Shown here piece by piece: positions 13,501 to 26,749 of a DNA stretch of 64,000 bases (positions within the stretch are counted from its first letter, which is position 1; the number at the start of each line of letters is the position of its first letter). Origin of the DNA: Rhea pennata (taxonomy: Eukaryota; Chordata; Aves; Rheiformes; Rheidae); NCBI RefSeq assembly GCF_028389875.1, contig NC_084665.1:124915602-124979601 (forward strand). The letters run 5' to 3'. The position numbers and the translations under genes were made by a program. Under the pieces are notes generated by a model, which did no database searches, was not told where the DNA came from, and saw only the letters and a program-made list of their open reading frames with translations.

Positions 13501-14159
13501 CACCCTAGGTTAACCAAGGCATCAGATCACTTGCTTGAAACACAGTAGGGAAAATTCAAACATCTGGACTAAATCATGCAGTGCAGAGACAACCTGGGTC
13601 TCCCCTATCCCGGGTGAATGCCTTAGCCCTGGGCTATTGGCTGTTCTCCAGTATGTCTATAGCTGGACAGAAACTCTTAGATTTGGAAAACTTCTCCCAG
13701 AATAAGGTTTCTTGACAAAGTTATTTTCCTAGAAGATACTTTTATTGTTGACAAATCATCATTTTTGAAATAAAAACTGTTCCAACTAATTCTGCTACCT
13801 ACTGTGCCTGAAGCTACGCGTGTATATAAGTCTTTTCAAAGTTGATGCTCAAAGCAGTAATAGTCAGGACCCTGATCCTGATGACTATATCAACTATATC
13901 CCATGAGAAATCACATTGCCTTTAACTGTGCATGTGAAATTTCACATGATCAAAGGCTTAATGAGTTATGACTTACACTTTCCAAGTAGAAGTCTGCGCT
14001 ATGATAGATCAAGTTATCCTAGCTCTTAGGCAATGGTAAACATGCAAATAGTGGTGTCCACAAAGGCTAACAGTAGCCTAGGGAGCTTGCTTCTGTTGGG
14101 TTAGAGAAGAGACGCTCTTCTGGAGGGTGTTCTCCTTAATCACTCCCTGAAGGACCCAG
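10543..14159. other. Intergenic, no gene recognised
   Basis: The stretch at 10640-11160 is AT-rich, lacks obvious repeats and could be conserved non-coding DNA. The segment at about 11,560-12,000 is less AT-rich than its surroundings and carries a 137-codon minus-strand frame (11570-11983) of unknown nature, with a TATAAAGG-like string near 11750. At 13140-13190 there are short AT repeats (ATTAATAAATTTATTAATTT-like). No gene is supported. Confidence 0.5.
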
Positions 14160-14203
14160 TCTCTCTCCCTCTCTCTCTCTCTCTCTCTCCCCTCTCTCTT
14201 TTT
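14160..14203. repeat. (CT)n microsatellite
   Basis: Imperfect CT dinucleotide run interrupted by CCC. Confidence 0.95.
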
Positions 14204-15453
14204 CCTGAGTATTGGGGCAGCCCGGAGAGATTAATCTCTTCAGGCCAAAATTAGCCTTTGTGAATTTTCCCCTGCAGATCTATTTAAATACAAGCACATA
14301 CACAAACATTTGTTACATGCAGCCCTGAGAACCTCAAAATACCTCACTTACCTCCACCCTTAATACCACTGTCGCCTTCCCAAAATACTTTATTAGAGAC
14401 TACGTATAGGCAACTATTACCAGGCCACACAGACTACTACTTTTTCAAGCCTACTCTGGCTAAGGCATCTGCGCTATCTTGCAGATGATGCATGCAATTT
14501 CAAACAAAGTGATGAAAAAAGTGAGGTTTGATTTGGGAGAAATTAGGGACTAAGGCAATCCACCCAACAGAGTGAATGGGAAATTGGCTGTGAGCTTATT
14601 AGCACTGTTCTGGATACCTGACTATAGCAGCTCCCGTGAAAACACATAGCATACACATAGTGAGCTAGTATATAACAAGAATATATGACATAAGATTCAG
14701 ACTGGAACAGACAACACCTGTTTTGTTCCACATTGCTACTAAAGTCCAGTTTTCATTTGCATAGCTGTGTAGGGCTAGGATTCTGCCTGGTTCCTCTTGA
14801 TGATTTTACTACTAGTTCACACTTATGCATCCCTCTCACATCAAGAAAGAAATAGAAGAAAACCTGCTCAAACATAATGCCAAAATACATTTCCAAACAA
14901 AATTCCCTGGACCTCAACAAGAATGACCTATCCCTTCTCTTCTTCCTTCATCCTAAAACTAAAGATCTAACGAGGAACATAATTCAGCCAAATAAATGTG
15001 GAACCCTGAATCTCCTTCACAGGAAGAATTTGGAAACTTTTCACATTCATTCTGATCTATTCTGCTTGTCACAAAATTAGCCACAGGAACAATATTAAAT
15101 TATCAGAAAGCAGTTTTAGAGGATATTTTCTCCTTAAATTCTCCTCTTTGGGCATTTTTGTCACACAAACTTGGGAGCTCTCTTTTCCTCTGTTACTTTT
15201 ATGTTTGATTTTTATATTTTTGTTCATCATCCTCTGAAAAAATATATTCCTATGTCTTCAATTTTCTCATATTCAGTTGTCAAAATCCTTGTGTATCATG
15301 GAGTAAATCTGTCCTATTTCATTATTGTATTAACAGATAATAAAGGAAGAACTGACTTGATGACTCAAGTGATGTTAATAAATATCTTTTGCAGGAGGTT
15401 CTGATCAAATGCAAGATCAGTTTCTTCCTACGTGCTGATTAATTGATTATACT
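14204..15453. other. Intergenic, no gene recognised
   Basis: Only short chance frames on either strand (for example 14543-14731 minus, 14877-15080 plus and 15171-15404 plus), none with a recognisable motif. Confidence 0.5.
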
Positions 15454-15521
15454 GTGAAAATATACCTCTACTCCTGTAAAATTATCTGTGAACATATACC
15501 TCTATTCCTACAAAATTATCC
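15454..15521. repeat. 34-bp direct tandem duplication
   Basis: Two adjacent 34-bp units (15454-15487 and 15488-15521) share GTGAA.ATATACCTCTA.TCCT and AAAATTATC, with a few substitutions between copies. It appears to be a local duplication in otherwise single-copy sequence. Confidence 0.85.
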
Positions 15522-15721
15522 CTTTGATGGTTAAAGTATGAGAAAGGACACAAAATGTCTCTGAGGGCATAAATTAAATGAGACTAATATATCTGACAAA
15601 GACTAAATGTCCACAATACGTCCCAAATAATTTTGAAGACAATATTTACACAGGCAAAATATCCTTTAGACATTCACTCCTAGATAGTGAAGAGCCACTC
15701 TAAATCTGCTCCAGGGAAATG

Positions 15722-15760
15722 TAGATAGATAGATAGACAGACAGATAGATAGATAGATAA
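15722..15760. repeat. (GATA)n / (GACA)n microsatellite
   Basis: GATA tetranucleotides with two GACA variants in the middle. Confidence 0.95.
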
Positions 15761-18628
15761 TATAGTTAGATTATTTTTCCAGCTGTCAAGCCCACGTACT
15801 CGGTTTTAGAATCCGAAAGTCAACCCATCTTCTTTCTGTCTCATGCATCATCAGAAGTGACAAGGTTTCTGAAATGGCAGCTGCAGACTGAAGTCAGTGG
15901 GAAGCTTGCCACTAACTTTATTGGAGACTGGATCAACCCTAGTTAATTATTCAGTTCATGACACAGTGCCAGCTCACAGTCTCAGAAGTAAGTTGGGTCT
16001 GCAGGGCTAACTGGAATCAAAGACATTCAACAATTAGGGGGTTTTGGTCAGAAAAAATGAGAAGATTCATGAAGTAGTTGTCGTTATAACCTAATCAATT
16101 TCTAACCAGGACCGTGATTCATGAAAAGGGACTTCAGTTCTCCTGCCCTGCTTGCCCTCCCTCCCAGAGGCAGAGATACGTGCTTGCAGTGCTAATAAAA
16201 ATGGCAAAAGTTACATCTGGTATCTAATAGGTCAGAAAACTCTTTTTGAAACTAGCAGGGTGTCTTATTCTTTTTCCCCTCTCACAATAGAAAGTACAAA
16301 CTCCAGTTCACCTTCATTACTAACTTCACTTTATGCTGTGAGAACTCTACAAAGCGTAGCAGGTTACCACGGTGCCAACAGCTGTCACCAAGGATGGCTG
16401 TGGAGATGGCTCATCTGAAATCAACGTCTCGTAACATCCTTCACTGAATTTGCAGGGTGGTGCCACTGTCATTATTCTTCCTAGTGATTGATCTTGTTTG
16501 CATCTATGACAACATGATTTTTGAGGGGACTAAAGAAATGAGTCAGCTTGAGATTAAACCAGTTTATTGTTTCATATGTAGACAGGGAACTCACAGACTG
16601 CGTGGGTAATATTAACAAGCATGGCTTTGTGAACATTTCTTGATAACTATATTTTGCAATTTGAAATGTTAATGAAAAAGGGGGAAAATGATAATTTTTC
16701 ATCCCTTGTGGTAACATGATTTGGGTAAACTTAGCATCCCAGAATGTGTACAGGCATGTTTTTCTGTGTCTGCAGGTTGCCCACACAAAATAGCCTTGAG
16801 AACAACCACCTGCATAAATACATATGGAGTCATTCAGTAACTCCTACAATAGTTGTAAAATGCCATTAGCCATTGATTACTTTTTTTCCCCCCAATTGAA
16901 GAACACAGCCTGTGGAATAACCCCTAGCTGCTCTAAGTAATTTGGGAGTTTGCAAAGTTTGGAGTGTTTCTCATCCAGTTACCAAAGCTACTGTGTCATT
17001 CAACAACCTCATATGTGTTCTGAGTACAAAAATATATAGAATAAATGAAACTGAAATGTGAAAGGCAGATCAAAGCATAATGAAATTGACTTCAGATTAA
17101 ATACTCCCAGTGATGTATGACTCATCAACATATCTAATTCAGTAAGAATACTTCATTACAAGGCAACACAGATCTAAAGATAATTTATAACCTTCCACCA
17201 AGCTTTTGGGGAAAACTGTATTGATGCAAGAAAAATATTAGAAAAGGTACAGTAATATAAATATATGTGTGTGCATGTATATGCTCACACAACTCCTTGG
17301 CTCCTTGGCAACTCAATCTTGAAGAGGTTTGCCCTGTGCAATCAGCTTTAGATCTTACCATATAAAAAGCTAGGTGGGACTACAGTACTGTTTTACCCAT
17401 CTAAAAGTTAGACATCTAACACAGAGATCTTTCTGGCTCCTTCTACATCAGTGGAAAACTGCAAGAGGCCATTCAGTCCATAGTAAAACAGGTGCGTAAG
17501 AAAGGAGATATGATTTCCGGAGGCTACGAGTTTCTCAGTGTCTACAAAGGCAACTTAGAAGGCTAGCTTAGCCTGAATGCCTACCTTTTAGACACCTGAA
17601 GCTAAGTGAAACAACTTTGATGAGCGAAGCTTTATGCCTCATGAAAGCTTTATGAAAGTCAATGGTACTGTATAAATACATACAGTAAAAGTTCATAAGC
17701 TAGATTTTGCAGGATCACAGTTTTTGACTGTTTAAGCACCAGCTTAGCCTCATATTTGTTTATCAGTTTAAACCTGTTCTCTTTCATGATGTAATTCTGT
17801 CTGTGGAGGAAGATTATCTTTTTAATCTATTTCTTTAAGACAAAAAAAAAGACGCATTTGAGCATACTGAGTATGTAGATGTAGTTGTCTCTTTTTTTAC
17901 TCACTTCCAATTTTGAATCAATCAACCAATTTCAGTAAAACTTTTAATCAGTGTGAAGATCTCAAAAATGTTAAGACCAACAGCTTTCATGGCAATGAGC
18001 AACTCAGTTCCACCATAAAGACAGTAGTAGCCAGTGTTATCTGTTTGTTAGACACCAGAGAATCCAACCAGAAACAACCATGTACTAATTCAGCATTTTG
18101 TGGAACTCTTACTTATTTGCATGACTGGGAAACTGCAGAAAAGACAGTACTGTATTACCAGTAATATAACTAAGTTTTTTGGATGATAGTAAATTGTCCA
18201 CAGCTTATTTCTTCACTAACTGAGAAACTGAAAGATCTTTAAGGTATGTTTTTTCTCATATTTGCCAGGAAGCAATGATACAAACCATTGGATTATATTT
18301 AAAGGGTTTTGACTACTGTGTCTACCACAAGGGGTAGTCTTGATACCCTGAAGGCTACATAATACAAAAAATAAATAATAATGATATGCATCTTTGATAC
18401 ACATTTTATCTTTTCAAGTTGAAAAATCCTATCTTACATTTCTCTGAATTGCTTCTGCTGAATTGTATAGAGAGTCTGTAATAAAAGATGGTTGACAACA
18501 GAAAGAGAATCAATGTGTTTTTCTGAGGTTTTAACACCTATTTTCACTAGAGCAGTTACATAGTGCAATAAAAACTTTGAAATACTTGCTATGACAGAAA
18601 ATATAATGACATAAGGTGTGACATTTCT
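15761..18628. other. Intergenic, no gene recognised
   Basis: Scattered short frames (16152-16418 plus, 16481-16786 minus and 17913-18164 plus) show no recognisable domain and no convincing exon borders. No repeat family was recognised. Confidence 0.5.
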
Positions 18629-18780
18629 GAAGAAAAAATGAAGAAGGAATGAAGGAACAAAGAAAGGAACAAATGAGGAAGGGAGAGAGAAAAAGGAAGG
18701 AAAGAATAAATAGAGAAAAAAAAGAAAGAAGGAGATAGGAAAGGAGAGAGAGAGAAAAAGAAAAGGAAAGAAAGAAAACA
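18629..18780. repeat. Purine-rich (GGAA/GAAA)n tract
   Basis: About 150 bases on the + strand are nearly all A and G, with AAGG, GGAAA and GAGAGA units. The minus-strand frames rich in Phe, Leu, Ser and Pro across it are artefacts of the repeat. Confidence 0.9.
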
Positions 18781-19229
18781 AATCAGTTCTGAATATTCAT
18801 TTCTCACCAAATTGCAATTCAAACACATATATGTATAAGACAGTCTTAAAACAAATATCACACATCTTAGAGATGAATTACATCTTCCAGATGTTGATGT
18901 CACTGAATCATATTTCATATGACAAAGGTTGTTTTAGAGTTTTCTTGCCTTCTTTGGACCAGCTTAAATCAATGCTGCATAGAGAGGTCCTTCAGAAGAG
19001 TGTCTTCAGAAACTTTCCAACTTAAAGGCAGCCACAGAATCATTAAAGCACAAAATCTGACAAGTTAGATTCTATTTTTCATCACGTTCATGGATGTGTG
19101 TATAAAATTTATAAATTTTAATAACTGAACTTTCACTGAATTTGCACAATTGGCCCAAGTATTCTGGTTTCCTCTCATTTCTAGTATCTAGAAGATCCTG
19201 CTTCAATATTCTGCCTACCTTATTATTAC

Positions 19230-19268
19230 CATTTATCTCCCTGATATGCTATATCAGGGAGATAAGTG
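19230..19268. repeat. Near-perfect palindrome (short-loop inverted repeat)
   Basis: Arms TTATCTCCCTGATAT (19233-19247) and ATATCAGGGAGATAA (19251-19265) are exact reverse complements around a 3-base centre. Three more positions outward pair if one G-T pair is allowed, giving an 18-bp stem in 39 bases. It lies in non-repetitive sequence. In RNA or extruded DNA it would be a tight hairpin. Its function is unknown. Confidence 0.9.
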
Positions 19269-22200
19269 TTGTGTCTTACTTTATAATACACTTAAGAAGA
19301 CAAAAAGCCTGCATTTTCTATAACCTTTCTTTCTAGTACATCCTAACTGACTTAGTAACAAGAAATTATGTCTGTCACACATTCTTTATGTCACTCAGAG
19401 CCATGCTTTGGACTATTATTTTTTCCTGAATATGTTCTCTTTTTTTCCATTTTGAAATTTTGTTTGGGCACAGGAGGAAATCTAGCCATTTGTCTGCAGC
19501 TTCCACTGTCAGACATTCAAGTCAGAACATGGTTCCTGATCCATGGCCAAAGCCATGTCATGCAGATAAATTGAACATAGTGTCATATAACAAATCCAGT
19601 GAGTTTTGAATAAAACATACTGACTATGCATTTGTTGGCCAGTTTACAGGATTTATACCAAGCCTGGAATGCATCTTGATATCCATGCAATACTCTTGTG
19701 TCTATATGCCTACCTGATATATTACAAGTGAACACAAGCAGATGCAATCCACAACAAATCTATTTGACTTCAATGAGATTACATCCATACATATTCTTAA
19801 ATGTGTTCACAGGGATGGGTTTTGATATAGGCAAAGTGGATGAGGATCCTAATGGCACATAACTAGGAGTGATAATCTGACTCCAGTAAGAGACTCTGTA
19901 ATTCCTTCACCTGTTTCGTATGTGTAGAAAGTTGGGGCAGGTAATGAGGTTGAAACAGCTAATGTCTGCCTCTGGTCAGCACAACAGAGTAAAGAGAGCC
20001 TGTAATTCTTTATGCAGTTGTTTCTACTAAAGAAGGCATCAGGATTTAATGCCTAGATGCCTAATGGTTCTCTTAAAAAAACATTTTTGCTCCTGGGAGC
20101 AATAGTAAGTATTTGCCATGGCTGCTCCCCTATGGCAATAAGGAGCGGCATTCTCAATTCTTTGGGACTTTTGATGTCACGTGGAATTTTCACCCATCAC
20201 CTTCACTTTATTTATTCTAACCCTGAACTGACTTTTCAGGCATTACTTCATTCAATAGTAAAGCATATGATTTCCTGTGTTGAAGGTGGCAATTAGGCAG
20301 AAGGTTATTTTGGCCAGAAGTAGTTATCTGGTATGACCTCACATCCAGTTTCATCTAATAAATTCAGATAAGGAGGGTGGGATGCATTATATATGTTAAC
20401 ACTAGAAAGGGGCATGAAGTTTAAATGTAAAGTAGGAAAGGAACTTGTTGGAGAATAAGTAGGAAGTAATCCAAAAGATGGTGTATGTAGACAGTTCTAG
20501 TACTTTAATAGATTAAAGGCCAGAAGACACCACTGTGAAAATTTAGCTTTACCTCCAATGAAGTTCAGGGGACTCTATTTTGTATTGGATTTGAGTCAAA
20601 ACTGTTGTGATTGGTACACATTTGCAGGACGACAGAGTAAATCAAGCTCGATATGAAGATTCCCAAGGTATCTTTTCCAAGTTAGTGTAATTGCCTTTTA
20701 CTGTATGATGAAAGTTGTTATTTCTCCATCTAATGGTGTTTTGAGAGCGTTGAAAGCAATTAGAATTCAGGAAAATGTGTGCAAATAATCAGTTCATATT
20801 GACTCATGTTGCTTGGTTTTGTGTTATTGCTTTGTATTTCCAGTATCTGTTTCCTTGTTGAAAAGAAAAATGAAGATTAACATAGGGCCTTAAACATTTG
20901 CTTCCATCGTGATAACCTAAGATATGTAATATAAACTATTAGATATCTTACAAACAGAATGTCATTGAATTTTCAATTCAGAGAGTAATATAATAGCAAT
21001 ATCTCCATATAGAATTTGTATAAGTCCAGCTATAAAGGATATGGTGCCTTCCACATTAGATCAATGATAGCAAAGTGGTTTCATAGAATTATTAGCATTT
21101 TGTTGTTTTTCTTGTTATATGAAACACTTCTATCAGTTGGGTAATACATAAAACTAATTAAGTATCAGCATAGCTGAGAGATAATTGTGAATTTTTGACC
21201 TTGATTTTGAAAAGCATTAAGTACATGCTTGGGGTTCAGTAGAGAACTGATCCTGTAAAAGGATTATTCGAGATATTAAAACTAATCAGAAGTGCTTTAC
21301 TGAAATGTGGCCATGATTTCTGTTTTACAGAGGCGAAACTGCCATCCAACCATACTTCCATTTCATTTCAGCTGCAGAATTCATGTTGACTTCAGTAGAA
21401 ATGGATCCTGGCTTGCTGAAGATAATATACAATTTACTCATAGCCACCAAGAGAATACTAAATATCGGTATGGACTGTGCTAAAGCCGGTAGCAAGGGTA
21501 CTCAAGTTATTCTAAAACATCATTTGCATTATTATCCATGTCTTCCAGCCTTAAGGTCAAACTATCATACAATAAAAACCCTGGCAAGAAACTTCCGAGT
21601 TGGACAACTGTCCTTACTAGACCAGATTTGTGCAGAGATGAGGATTGCGTCCCTAAGCCCTTGCTCAAGACGGGAATCCAGTTGCCATCACTGAAGTAAA
21701 TGAGGGAAGACACAGATTTAATGACAGGAGGTCATTTGAAAGTCTGAAGAAAGAAGCCGAGTAGATAAATTATAGCTGTCAGCAACGCTGGACTGCCAAT
21801 GCAACCATGAGTCCAAAAGTTAGAATAGTGAGAAGTAAAAACCTACCGGGAAACAGCACAAACTAAGCAGTCACACTCAGATGTGCCCGAGAAGTTGCAT
21901 GTCTCCAACATACCAGTTCTGCAAATACTAAAACACTGAACCCAATAAGATTATCTGTATACTCGTAGTTTGATGCATGAGTAAGACTTTTCAGAACTGG
22001 ACCCACAGTTTACCTTCAGAAGGTATGCTGAGTGTAATGTTGTGCCTTAAATATAGATTAATCTTCATACTGGGATTACAGATTTTTAAATCTTTATATA
22101 TGCAACCAAGGGCATTCCTCACTTAGGTGAATCCAGATTTATGGGTTTTTTTCTGCTTATCCAGAATTTATTTCTCCTAGTTTTAAATGTCTAGAACCTA

Positions 22201-22861
22201 GATGTCTGATTTAAGCTTGTTACCTTCTAAAACCTGTGGAAAGAGATATTTTTCTCCAGAGGTTATTTCATCACACCTGTTTTAGAACCAGTTTCTGCAA
22301 ATGTCTCTCATTTCATTTACCGTAAAGAGAACTTAGATGGCAAATCAGAACAGATATATAATGTGTAAGTAGTTGAAGTTACATAACTTTTATAAAGTTT
22401 GCATTATTTTTCTTATTATGTCCTGATATATATACTATACAAACACTGTAATTAGCGTTAAATTATTTGTCAAGATAGTCAACCTAAATTTCCTCTAGCC
22501 TGGTATTTCACTTCATCATATGGTGAGACTAGAAATGTAATACTGGATAAATTTTTAATATGCACGTTCTAATTTAATAAATTAATGAACTCTTTTTTTT
22601 TTCAGTTTCTGTTAAATTTTGCATTACTATTTTCAAAATATTCAATTTTGGTGAATTAAAACCTAAATTTGGATTACACAAGAAGTGGCTGATAGAAGCA
22701 TTGAGATAAAATCAATTTTTAACTTTGTTTATTTTAAATTCCCCGTTTGTTAGGCAGTCTTGTTACAGTAGGTGAGCAGTTACATGTTTGTTTTTATTGA
22801 CTCTGCTGCTGCCTCACTTAGAGTCTCTAGTGTTCCCCACACTTGCTGCGCACCCAACCCA
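19269..22861. other. Intergenic, no gene recognised
   Basis: AT-rich sequence with no simple repeats of note. The segment at 20620-21250 is free of obvious repeats and rich in TAAT/ATTA and TTTGCAT-like words, so it is a weak candidate for conserved non-coding DNA. The frames at 20057-20296 and 21383-21694 (+) have no recognisable similarity. Confidence 0.45.
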
Positions 22862-23000
22862 ACAAGAGCCTGCTCTTACTTCAATGAGCTTGCAATCTAA
22901 ACGAACAAGAGAGATAAAAAGCAGGAGATGTAACAATCCCAGAGGCCATACGGTAGGTAGAGCCAAAGAACTGAAATGTAGTGTCCTGACATTATTTCGG
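22862..23000 (+). repeat. Eroded ancient amniote interspersed repeat (SINE/MIR-like phrase)
   Basis: The sequence from 'CCTGCTCTTACTTCAATGAG' (22870-22889) through 'CTTGCAATCTAAACGAACAA' (22890-22909) and an AGAGATAAAAAGCAGGAGA stretch follows a phrase seen repeatedly in old dispersed amniote elements. A related phrase is at 40605-40810 in the same order. The match is by pattern memory only. The family name and limits are uncertain. Confidence 0.35.
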
Positions 23001-26000
23001 AATCATGAGAGACCTAAAGAACAAATATTGACAGGGTTGGTGCTGGGCCACAACACATGATGATGGAACCAGAGGTGTGAGTAGGACCAGAGAGCCAGCA
23101 GGGGTTCAGCCTTCTCTACGTACACCAAGTAGACAGGATGGTGCCTGAGCATCAGGCAGTAGAAGAGGGAGAGGAGGAGCTTCTGGACGTGCCTTTAATA
23201 TATCTGTGTTCAGCCTAATTACTGAACTAGACTATACCGCCTACACTATGCTCTTTACTGCCTTCTTTATCACACCCTTAGAACAGTCATATCCTGTGAA
23301 CTTTCTTCCTTAGCTTGAATGTGAATATAGCAGCATGCAAACAAAGATGAGAGATGCATCCGACTGCTCTTTTCAGCCTACTGCCATGCTACGCTGTGGG
23401 TCACCTCATTGCCCTTCTTATGCCTGCTGCTTCTGTTTCTCGCTCTCTGTGCAACTGGTGCAGCCAGGGCTAGCGACTCTTGAGCCTTAACCCATTTTTT
23501 GTCAATGCTCCCCAGGTTTAGATCCAGAAAAAGGAATAGCAGTATGAGTTCCTTTGTCCTATTGCAAGGAAGGGGAAGCATTTAGGGAGGAAGAGAAGGC
23601 AACTTCTCTTTCCAGTCAATAAATATCACACAAACATTCTCTGATGCTCCGTTCTTCTTTGAGGTGATGCTACTAGCATTATTTTTACTAGCAAAAAAAG
23701 ATCTAAACATTTCAGCAATATAAAAAAGACCTCCAGTAGTGCTACATATATCAAATACTTGCTCAGTGTCAAATGGCCTAGAGCTCCAGAATTGCCAGCA
23801 TTACCCCTCCAGTGCATGCTGTAGGAGTAATCGTACTTTCTTTTAACACAACTGATAGTAGTCGGTACTTTGGAGGACTGGAGACACCAATGATATTGGA
23901 ATTTCTAAGCTCTTTTTGGACAGAGGACTTTACTGGGAACCTAAAGTCTCCTCGCAGTCTCTTTCCCTCTGACTTTCTGTAGCAAGACAGAATTATAATG
24001 TGGCAACAAGGAAGACTATCCAGTACAATGCTAATAAGGCCCGTGATGGTACAAATCACAGCTGTTCAGAGAGATGTCTAAAACCTGTGTCAGTCAGATT
24101 CACGGTTTGTGAAATGAGAGTAGAAAGTTTTTTTTTTTTTTTGGACAGAGGTTTTGTTTTGTTTTTTCTTTCAGTTAAAGATATTCCTTGATATTCCTTT
24201 ATTTGTTAATTCATGAATATAGAGTTGAAATATTTGGATCTGTTTACCTTCTGAACAAGATTGTTTAGAGTAGGTGAAGAGGACATGAGATTGAATGCCT
24301 TGAACATTTGAATAAGATATTTAATATTTTGCAAGTTTTAAACAGCAAAGATTTTAATAAGATTTTTGAGACAAACGCACTCCTTAATGTTGCTAATTAG
24401 GAACCAGTTCTCAAATAGATGTGTGATCAGTGAAATAAACCCCAAAATAGTGTATATTATAAAAGGAATATTTGGTGAGCAAAAATAACCCTGTATAATA
24501 TTGATCTCATCTGATTGCCAACACATTGCCCGCTGTAAATAGCATTTGTGGAGAATTCAGAGTATCTGCAGATCATTTACTCTGATTTTGCAGATGTTGC
24601 TGGTTATGTGCAAGTATTTACTGGTAGCTTGAAATTAGTTAATTTGTCTTCTTAGGCTTTTGTCAGTCTTCAGATAATTATTTTTTGCTATTCACTGTTG
24701 CAGTATGTTATTAATAATGTAAATTTCCATTTGTTCTAATATCCTGCGAAAGTATTCTAAGAATTTGAACAAGATTAAAATTAAGATACAGAAAATGGGT
24801 AGGGTTCTAAATAAATTATATTTGTCAGCAGAGAAGAAGATTTTCATCGCTTAAAGGAAAAACACCTTGTTGTTTTCTATAAATCAGGTAACGTTTTAGT
24901 TAAATTCTGTATGATATTCCTAAAAAAAAAATTAAACACTTGCTATATTAGCTAAGAGGCAGTGTTATTACAAGATACATGGAAGTCAGAGCAGAGCAAA
25001 TCATAACGGAATGGGAGATGAAACAAGCCTCTCCAAATCAGTCTAATGTGTGAGGTATTGTTTGGTATGCACAAACACGCAGATTAAATTCACTTTTTGC
25101 TTTAGACTTTATTCATTGTCATCACTGAAATCTGAAAGCTGGTACTCGCCCTGGGTGACATGTCTGGTGTTTGTAAGATGCAGCAAGCTGCTTGGAAATT
25201 AGCAGAGACAGACGACAAAAAAGAGTGTAATTAGGACAGGAGAAGAGAGGAAAGGGGAAATAAGTTTTACAGAACAGAGTGGAAGCTGGGACAGGAGGAA
25301 CAGAGAGGAGAAAGGAGACGAGAAAGGAAGGTCTCAGAAGCAATTACCGATGCGTGAATTCTGGTGCGTTGTAACAGTTCTCTTCATTCGTTCCCATTTG
25401 TTTACCCAATTTTCTAGGCCTTCTCAAGAATTTCTTTTCCTTTTATTCACATATTTTTTTTTCCTCTTTATCAGGCCTTGACCTTCTATCCACACTGTAG
25501 TTTTTACCTTTAGAAGTGAAAAGAGTACAAGAAAATAAAGTATCTTTTCCTTTGTGATAATCTCTCTCTATCCATTCTGCAAGAGCATTCAGCTCTCACC
25601 TTTTTTGTCTCTTTCCTGTCTTCTACACAAGTTACTTCTATACTTCTCGTATATATTGCTGTCCAGACAACTTTCATGATCGGTGGATCATGTCTAACTT
25701 TATTGCCATGCTCTCCCACAGAGTTAATTAAACCTTGTTCCCAGACACAGTGACTCAGCTACTTCCTTGGTTTGTTAATTCTTTTAATTCAGAAAATCAT
25801 GAAAAAAAATTCCCACATACCAGTCTTGCTTTTTGGGGTTCTTTAACTTTTCATTTATTTTCCCAACTGAAAAGATCAGTAGTGAAACAGGTATTAAGGT
25901 AAACAACTGTGCCACGATTTCAAGGAGAAAATGAACAGAATGTATGGACATTTTAACAATTGTATCTTTGGAGATTAAATTTGAAAATAAAAAGAAAATA

Positions 26001-26480
26001 GATGAGAATAGATGAAACATGCAGTGTAATGTCCTAAAGAATTTAGAGGGCTATCAGCTGTATTGAAACAAGAACAGAACAAAACAGGGACAGAGAAGGA
26101 TGTTTGTACGCATCATGCTCCTTACAACATTTAGCGTAAACACAGCTGCAGAGTGCAACATTAAACACTTGTGTACCTTTTCCAACAATAAAGAAGGAAA
26201 TTTCTGTAGGACTGCAGTAAAGAGCACTCAATTCAAATGCCAAGCATCATCTAAGGTATCTAGAAAGAACACACAAAAGTTAGTGAAGGTAACTGGAGCA
26301 TGCAGGTTTCTACAGTCACCAGTATTCGCACCCTTCAAGCTGGAGAAAGGCAGAAGACTGCCTTTCCAAACTGTCCTTCCTCCAGAGACCACTTTGCTCT
26401 GTTTCCAGTGAAGCTAGCAGAAGGCAGGAACAAAACAAACAAAAGGAAGAAGTTCATTACACAGCGTGCAGTTAAGCTGA
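23001..26480. other. Intergenic, no gene recognised
   Basis: Frames at 23378-23581, 23626-23817 and 23778-24059 (all minus) have no recognisable domains. A T run lies at about 24128-24142. The sequence at 24540-24800 is AT-rich with several TAAT/ATTA words and no repeats. No repeat family was identified. Confidence 0.45.
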
Positions 26481-26749
26481 GAGACTCCTTACCACAGGAT
26501 GCAGCGCGTGGTAGGTCTTTAGCATTGGTTTAAGGGGAGATTGGACAAATTCATAGATTACGTCAAAAACATGTCTGGCTTAGAAAGTTCTAAAGCTACA
26601 GATGGTTAAAGGCTGGGAAAGAAGCTGGAGGAAATATGATATGTTTGCCCTGTTTTTATGGCTCTTCCCTGGGCATCTGCTTTTTGGCAGCTGTCAGAGG
26701 CAGCATGCTGAGCTAGATTCAGTAAGATCTCTCTTACTTTCTTATGATC
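26481..26749 (+). mobile_element. Ancient CR1-type LINE 3' end, diverged
   Basis: The order of landmarks is that of an old amniote CR1 3' region: 'GAGACTCCTTACCACAGGAT' (26481-26500), 'GATTGGACAAATTCATAGAT' (26540-26559), 'GGGCATCTGCTTTTTGGCA' (26671-26689), 'CTGTCAGAGGCAGCATGCTG' (26691-26710), 'AGCTAGATTCAGTAAGATCT' (26711-26730) and a terminal TTCTTATG. It is the better preserved of two such copies in the window, the other being at 4268-4542. It does not carry the ATTCTGTG tail of the younger avian CR1 copies. Confidence 0.8.
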
